Below the pieces are notes generated by a model. That model did no database searches, was not told the origin of the DNA, and saw only the letters and a program-made list of their open reading frames with translations. From the NCBI GenBank assembly GCA_030626645.1, contig DAOUTP010000049.1, positions 1 through 10,028 of the forward strand: 10,028 bases of DNA. Reading direction: 5' to 3'. This stretch comes from Candidatus Cloacimonadota bacterium. Lineage in GTDB: Bacteria > Cloacimonadota > Cloacimonadia > Cloacimonadales > TCS61. A program made the translations under genes and the position numbers. Positions 6,745 to 10,028 of this stretch are shown one piece after another; within the stretch, counting starts at the first letter, position 1, and every line of letters starts with the position of its first letter.

Positions 6745-8100
6745 ATGGAATATTCTCACGATACAATTTCTGCAATTTCAACTCCTTTAGGAATTGGCGG
6801 AATTTCGGTTCTCAGAATTAGCGGAGACGAAGCAATAAATATAGTTTCCAAGATATTCAAAAGCAAGGCTAATCTTGAAGATCAACCTTCACATAAAGCT
6901 ATTTTTGGTCGGATATTGGATGCTGGAAAGCTTGTGGATGAAGTAATTGTAACAATTTTTAAAGCACCTCATAGTTACACAGGTGAAAACGTTGTAGAGA
7001 TTTCCTGCCATGGCAGTACTTTTATTACAAATCAAATTTTATCTATTTTACTCCGCAATACCAGATTAGCCGAACCCGGAGAATTTACTCAACGTGCATT
7101 TCTGAATGATAAGATCGGTCTTACCCAAGCAGAAGCTGTTGGTGATCTTCTAACTGCGAAAACAAAGATTTCACATCTTGCAGCTCTTCAACAATACGAG
7201 GGAAGTTTGCGGAAACGAATTGAAAAACTGCTAACTCAGTTAACTGATTTTCGAACTCAACTTGAACTTGAAATTGATTTTCTGGAACAGGATCTGGATG
7301 AAATAGATAATGACAATTTACTTAATGGACTCTCTACTTTAAATCAGGAACTCATCTATCTAGCCAAAACCGGAGAAGAAGGTCTTATAATTAAAGATGG
7401 ATTAAAGGTTAGTCTAGTGGGAGCACCAAATGTTGGAAAATCCAGCATTTTCAATTCCTTTCTTGAAACTGAACGTGCAATTGTTACACCAATTCCGGGA
7501 ACTACACGTGATTATCTAGAAGAGGTGATATCTCTTAATGGATATCTTGTGCGGGTTTTTGATACTGCCGGTTTGCGGGAAGCAACCGACCAAATTGAAA
7601 AGATCGGCATAAAACGTTCTTATGAAATTATTGAGGATTCGCATAAAGTTTTGTTTGTTATCGATGGTGATGAAAATATCAAAGAATACAAAACTCTTTC
7701 TAAACTTGTAGATGCCGATAAAATAATAAAAGTTTTAAATAAGACTGATAAATTTGAAGAAGCCGAACTTCAAGCGTTTAAGAAAAAAGGATATGTTCTC
7801 TGTTCAAATCAAGAAAGCTCAGGTCTTTTTGAACTTAAAAGTTCTCTGCTTGAGAATATTGAAATCTCAGAAGAAGAATTGAATTCTGGAATTCTCACAA
7901 ATACACGACAAATAGCTGCCGTAACCAAGGCAACACAATCCGTTAGCAAAGCCATACAATCCATAAAAAATGGTATGGGATATGAATTCACAGCTTTTGA
8001 CCTAAAAGAAGCCAGCACAGCTTTGGAAGAGATTATCGGAAGAGTTACTTCAGATGATATATTAAATAATATTTTTGCAAATTTCTGTATTGGAAAGTAG
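6745..8100 (+). CDS. mnmE: tRNA uridine-5-carboxymethylaminomethyl(34) synthesis GTPase MnmE
   Basis: This 451-residue protein is of standard length. With MnmG, MnmE installs the (carboxymethyl)aminomethyl group on wobble U34 of several tRNAs, using 5,10-methylene-THF and GTP. The N-terminal folate-binding domain starts with DTISAISTPLGIGGISVLRISG and contains PHSYTGENVVEISCHGS and EPGEFTQRAFLNDKIGLTQAEAV (110-132). The inserted G domain has G1 GAPNVGKSS (226-234), G2 TTRD (253-256), G3 DTAGLRE (273-279) and G4 NKTD (332-335). The protein ends with the obligatory FCIGK motif with C448. It follows dxs after 6 bases with no clear Shine-Dalgarno of its own, so it probably depends on ribosomes leaving dxs. 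MnmG is not in the window. Confidence 0.96.
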   Translation: MEYSHDTISAISTPLGIGGISVLRISGDEAINIVSKIFKSKANLEDQPSHKAIFGRILDAGKLVDEVIVTIFKAPHSYTGENVVEISCHGSTFITNQILSILLRNTRLAEPGEFTQRAFLNDKIGLTQAEAVGDLLTAKTKISHLAALQQYEGSLRKRIEKLLTQLTDFRTQLELEIDFLEQDLDEIDNDNLLNGLSTLNQELIYLAKTGEEGLIIKDGLKVSLVGAPNVGKSSIFNSFLETERAIVTPIPGTTRDYLEEVISLNGYLVRVFDTAGLREATDQIEKIGIKRSYEIIEDSHKVLFVIDGDENIKEYKTLSKLVDADKIIKVLNKTDKFEEAELQAFKKKGYVLCSNQESSGLFELKSSLLENIEISEEELNSGILTNTRQIAAVTKATQSVSKAIQSIKNGMGYEFTAFDLKEASTALEEIIGRVTSDDILNNIFANFCIGK

Positions 8101-8130
8101 TCAAAGACAAAGGCATTAGGCAGAAAATAT

Positions 8131-8868
8131 ATGGAACCTAAAATTATTTGTAAGAAATGTAAACGTGAATTTGAAAAAAGAACATTAAAATGTCCTAATT
8201 GTGATCAAATTGGTGTAGAAGCACTTTACAAATATATCCCCTTTAATAAGCATTCATTATCAATTTTAATAAACAAAACCATTTGGTGTCCAAAAGCTAA
8301 ATCATTTAATGACCCATTTGAATTTTACTTCTATCTAAATGATAATTCTATTGATAAGAATTCCATACAGAAAACAATAGATTCTACTAAAGAGATGGCT
8401 GTAATATGTTTTAGTGAAATCAATGATGATCTTTTAATGTGGGCTCATTATGCTCAAGGTCATACTGGATTTTGCATTGAATTTGAGCGGAATGAAAACA
8501 ATAATTTGGGTGAATGGGATAAATGCGTTCCTGTCAATTATAACAAGGATAAGCAGGTTCCTATTTTTTCACTTGATCAAATTACAAGTTCTAACATTTT
8601 CACAAAAATAGCTACATCTAAATCTCTTGCTTGGGAATATGAAAAAGAATGGCGTTTAATTATTAATCACAATTATGCAAACAAACTTATTTCATTACCT
8701 GCTCCAATTACGGCTATAATTTTCGGTTGTAATATGTCAGGCACCAATCGAAAGACAATAGCGAATATTCTCGGACCTGAATTTAAATACAAAGAAGCTA
8801 TTAAAAATAATAAGGAATTCTCTCTAAATATCTTTCCTGTAAAATTTGAAGATTTAACTAAAGGATAG
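8131..8868 (+). CDS. Zinc-ribbon DUF2971 family protein, function unknown
   Basis: This 245-residue protein begins with a zinc ribbon, CKKC (7-10) and CPNC (21-24), followed directly by a DUF2971 domain. Family hallmarks are ALYKYIPF, SFNDPFEF (58-65), the CFSE segment (93-96), LLMWAHYAQGHTGFCIEF (101-118) and WEYEKEWRL (168-176). Invariant-looking polar residues (N60, D61, E64, S95, H106, H111, E171, E173, R175) suggest an enzymatic pocket, but no reaction is established for this family to my knowledge. Members are scattered and accessory in distribution. The gene starts 30 bases after mnmE with a weak upstream AGG, and its stop is followed at once by a short ORF and then the DUF559 repeat cluster, so it may mark the left edge of an acquired segment. 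No signal peptide or membrane segment is visible, so it is likely cytoplasmic. Confidence 0.8.
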   Translation: MEPKIICKKCKREFEKRTLKCPNCDQIGVEALYKYIPFNKHSLSILINKTIWCPKAKSFNDPFEFYFYLNDNSIDKNSIQKTIDSTKEMAVICFSEINDDLLMWAHYAQGHTGFCIEFERNENNNLGEWDKCVPVNYNKDKQVPIFSLDQITSSNIFTKIATSKSLAWEYEKEWRLIINHNYANKLISLPAPITAIIFGCNMSGTNRKTIANILGPEFKYKEAIKNNKEFSLNIFPVKFEDLTKG

Positions 8869-8873
8869 TCAAT

Positions 8874-8996
8874 ATGTCACATATAAAAATGATTGATGAA
8901 GAAAAAATGAGTTCTCTTACCTCACCTCAATCCTCTCCTAATAGGAGAGGAAGTAGTTTAATGAAAGTCTGTTTTGGGAATACTCCTTCTCCTTGA
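8874..8996 (+). pseudogene. 40-codon ORF running into the repeat cluster; probable gene remnant
   Basis: An ATG at 8874 has a good Shine-Dalgarno (AAGGA, 8861-8865, inside the end of the DUF2971 gene). It opens 40 codons beginning MSHIKMIDEEKMSS and ending in TGA at 8994-8996. From about codon 15 the reading frame is simply translated repeat DNA (LTSPQSSPNRRGSS and later NTPSPS-like residues without the final S), so only the first dozen residues look like native protein. The most economical reading is the 5' end of a gene interrupted by repeat insertion. The start MSHIKMIDEE is reminiscent of carboxymuconolactone-decarboxylase/AhpD-type proteins, but it is far too short to assign. It could also be a short translated linker of no function. 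Confidence 0.35.
8921..8950 (-). repeat. Diverged inverted copy of the DUF559-associated hairpin repeat
   Basis: Read on the minus strand this is a stem CCTCTCCT, loop ATT, AGGAGAGG followed by the tail ATTGAGGTGAG. It has the same architecture as the two plus-strand copies (stem with CTCCT/AGGAG core, then TTGRGRTGAGG-type tail), but with a shorter loop and several substitutions. It lies 30 bases upstream of copy A in opposite orientation, making a tail-stem/stem-tail pair. Confidence 0.7.
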
Positions 8997-9017
8997 GGAG
9001 AAGGTTGGGATGAGGTG
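8981..9017 (+). repeat. 37-bp hairpin repeat, copy A (upstream of DUF559 gene)
   Basis: The sequence is identical over 37 bases to copy B at 9455-9491. It consists of a palindrome CCTTCTCC-TTGA-GGAGAAGG (8985-9004) followed by a 13-base tail TTGGGATGAGGTG. The flanking bases on both sides differ between copies, so the identity is sharply bounded. It ends 40 bases before the DUF559 start codon. Confidence 0.9.
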
Positions 9018-9057
9018 TTTTATTACAAAAGTCGAATCATATAGGATAAGGTAAAAA

Positions 9058-9432
9058 ATGGCAAAATTTGCATTTGACACAGCCAGAGATTTGAGAAAAA
9101 GAAGCACTGTTGCAGAAGATGCATTTTGGCAAATTGTTCGTAACAGAAAGTTTCTTAATTTGAAATTCAAGCGTCAGTTTCCCATTGAATTTGATTATGA
9201 AGATCGTAAGCGTTTCTTTATTGCTGATTTTTACTGCCATGATAAGAGACTTGTTGTTGAAATAGATGGTGGAATTCATGAATCTCAAAAAGAATATGAT
9301 GACCTTAGAAATGAAATAATGAACATTCTAGGATTAAAGATTATTAGATTTAGCAATATTGAAGTTTTGAATAATTTAAAAAAAGTAATAACTGATCTTA
9401 CCTTAATTTTCTCCTGTGAGGAGACAAAATAG
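9058..9432 (+). CDS. DUF559 endonuclease-domain protein (Vsr-like PD-(D/E)XK fold)
   Basis: This 124-residue single-domain protein is of normal length for the DUF559 family, which belongs to the PD-(D/E)XK nuclease superfamily and is related to very-short-patch-repair (Vsr) endonucleases. Visible are the N-terminal ARDLRKRSTVAEDAFW helix (9-24), KFKRQFPIEF (36-45) and the catalytic core IADFYC (55-60, D57), VVEIDGGIH (67-74, with E68, D70, H74), then the C-terminal GLKIIRFSNIEVL segment. The nuclease fold is strongly indicated; the natural substrate of the family is not known to me. ATAAGG (9046-9051) precedes the ATG by 6 bases. The gene sits between two identical 37-bp hairpin repeats, and its last codons (FSCEETK) are themselves encoded by a small palindrome with the repeat's core. 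This suggests that gene and repeat travel or evolve together. Confidence 0.88.
   Translation: MAKFAFDTARDLRKRSTVAEDAFWQIVRNRKFLNLKFKRQFPIEFDYEDRKRFFIADFYCHDKRLVVEIDGGIHESQKEYDDLRNEIMNILGLKIIRFSNIEVLNNLKKVITDLTLIFSCEETK
9410..9424. repeat. Mini-palindrome inside the 3' end of the DUF559 gene
   Basis: TCTCCT, loop GTG, AGGAGA, with flanking TTT and AAA that extend the symmetry after one unpaired C. The core TCTCCT/AGGAGA is the same as in the flanking hairpin repeats. It lies wholly within the coding region, 8 bases before the end of the gene. With no T-run on either strand it does not look like a terminator. Confidence 0.5.
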
Positions 9433-9454
9433 GCTATAATTAATTAAATGCAAT

Positions 9455-9491
9455 TACTCCTTCTCCTTGAGGAGAAGGTTGGGATGAGGTG
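9455..9491 (+). repeat. 37-bp hairpin repeat, copy B (downstream of DUF559 gene)
   Basis: Identical to copy A (8981-9017) and in the same orientation, exactly 474 bases further on; the palindrome is at 9459-9478 and the tail at 9479-9491. It starts 22 bases after the DUF559 stop and ends 3 bases before the start codon of the beta-CASP gene. The tail's GAGGTG thus falls at Shine-Dalgarno position. Confidence 0.9.
9486..9491 (+). promoter_or_regulatory. Ribosome-binding site embedded in repeat copy B
   Basis: GAGGTG followed by A at 9492 matches the anti-Shine-Dalgarno complement GGAGGTGA in 7 consecutive bases, and its GAGG core is 5 bases from the ATG at 9495. These bases are the invariant tail of the 37-bp repeat. 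The hairpin of the repeat (9459-9478) lies just upstream and would leave this site single-stranded in the mRNA. Confidence 0.55.
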
Positions 9492-9494
9492 AAT

Positions 9495-10028
9495 ATGGCA
9501 AAACTCACATTTTATGGAGCTACAGGCACAGTTACCGGTTCGCGTTTTCATTTGGAAATCGATGGTAAAAATCTGCTGATCGATTGTGGTATGTTTCAAG
9601 GTCCAAAAGCAGTACGCTTAAAAAATTGGGAAGTGTTCCCCATTTCCCCATCTACATTTGATTATGTACTTCTCACTCATGCTCATATCGATCACAGTGG
9701 TTATCTTCCCAAATTTGTTCGGGAAGGGTTTAGTGGGAAAATAATCTGTACTCATGCCACTGCTGAGCTGTGTAAAGTAATGTTGAAAGATAGTGCTCAC
9801 ATTCAGGAAGAAGATGCCAGATGGGCTAATAAAAAAGGCTTTTCCAAACACTCACCGGCAAAGCCATTATACACAAAAGAAGATGCAGAAAAGACTCTTA
9901 GCTTATTCCAGCCAATCCATTATGGTGATTTTTTCAAACTCTCTGACAATACCCGTATCAAGCTTCATGATTCCGGGCATATATTGGGTTCCGCACTTAT
10001 CGATATTAAAACGAAAATGGTAGACAAA
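9495..10028 (+). CDS. MBL-fold / beta-CASP family RNase-like metallo-hydrolase, N-terminal part
   Basis: The 178 residues visible run off the right edge without a stop. The N-terminus MAKLTFYGATGTVTGSRFHL and LLIDCGMFQG are the start of metallo-beta-lactamase proteins of the beta-CASP (Ysh1/CPSF73-like) group. Motif 2 is intact as LTHAHIDHSGYLP (H62, H64, D66, H67), and motif 3 is DSGHILGSA (H162). The PLYTKEDAEKTL stretch before it is typical of this family. Related proteins are zinc-dependent ribonucleases; full-length members are usually around 450-550 residues, so the beta-CASP and RMMBL regions lie beyond the window. The start at 9495 is chosen because it gives the conserved N-terminus directly and because the repeat-derived GAGGTG is correctly placed. 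The RNase function is inferred from the family. Confidence 0.88.
   Translation, partial: MAKLTFYGATGTVTGSRFHLEIDGKNLLIDCGMFQGPKAVRLKNWEVFPISPSTFDYVLLTHAHIDHSGYLPKFVREGFSGKIICTHATAELCKVMLKDSAHIQEEDARWANKKGFSKHSPAKPLYTKEDAEKTLSLFQPIHYGDFFKLSDNTRIKLHDSGHILGSALIDIKTKMVDK

Noticed and set aside
8985..9004. Hairpin of copy A (and likewise copy B) as a rho-independent terminator
   Set aside because: The stem is followed by TTGGGATGAGG rather than a T-run on the plus strand, and no T-run follows on the minus strand.
8958..9288. Two minus-strand reading frames across the DUF559 gene, one overlapping repeat copy A
   Set aside because: They are antisense to a clear PD-(D/E)XK gene and have no convincing RBS or domain; no sign of an antitoxin-like overlapping gene.
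8921..9491. Repeats around the DUF559 gene as a CRISPR array
   Set aside because: Only two identical copies plus one diverged inverted copy, separated by a whole gene; no regular spacers and no cas genes.
9618..10023. Reading frames in other phases at the right edge
   Set aside because: The plus-strand frame from 9495 gives an unbroken beta-CASP protein with all MBL motifs; the others are shadows.

Overview
The window is AT-rich DNA with compact, densely packed genes from a Gram-negative bacterium. Several products carry Sec signal peptides, and one is a carboxypeptidase-regulatory-like surface protein of the kind common in the FCB group. Base composition, the style of the signal peptides and the small-gene repertoire would fit Cloacimonadota or a related FCB candidate phylum. 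That placement is a guess from general features; no rRNA or other phylogenetic marker is present.

Left part (1-3542), all on the minus strand: the start of a secreted protein with a CarboxypepD_reg-like beta domain (cut by the left edge); a HAD-type class C acid phosphatase of the e(P4) family; a 466-residue protein made of two complete deoxynucleoside kinase domains; and a zinc-ribbon multi-spanning membrane protein. The kinase and phosphatase genes are 9 bases apart and probably form an operon for nucleotide/nucleoside salvage: dephosphorylation outside the cytoplasm, re-phosphorylation inside. A decayed palindromic repeat lies between the kinase and the membrane protein gene.

Middle part (3679-8100), all on the plus strand: queD-like 6-carboxytetrahydropterin synthase, engB (ribosome-assembly GTPase), dxs (isoprenoid entry enzyme) and mnmE (tRNA U34 modification GTPase). 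These are ordinary housekeeping genes with intact motifs. dxs and mnmE are 6 bases apart.

Right part (8131-10028), plus strand, is the accessory-looking stretch: a zinc-ribbon DUF2971 protein, a short ORF that looks like a gene remnant, a DUF559 (Vsr-like PD-(D/E)XK) endonuclease gene, and the start of an MBL/beta-CASP RNase-type gene cut by the right edge. The DUF559 gene is bracketed by two identical 37-bp copies of a hairpin repeat. A third, diverged inverted copy lies just upstream, and a mini-palindrome with the same core ends the gene itself. The downstream repeat copy appears to supply the ribosome-binding site of the beta-CASP gene. This nuclease-plus-repeat unit is the most interesting thing in the window and looks like a small repeat-associated mobile or self-propagating cassette.
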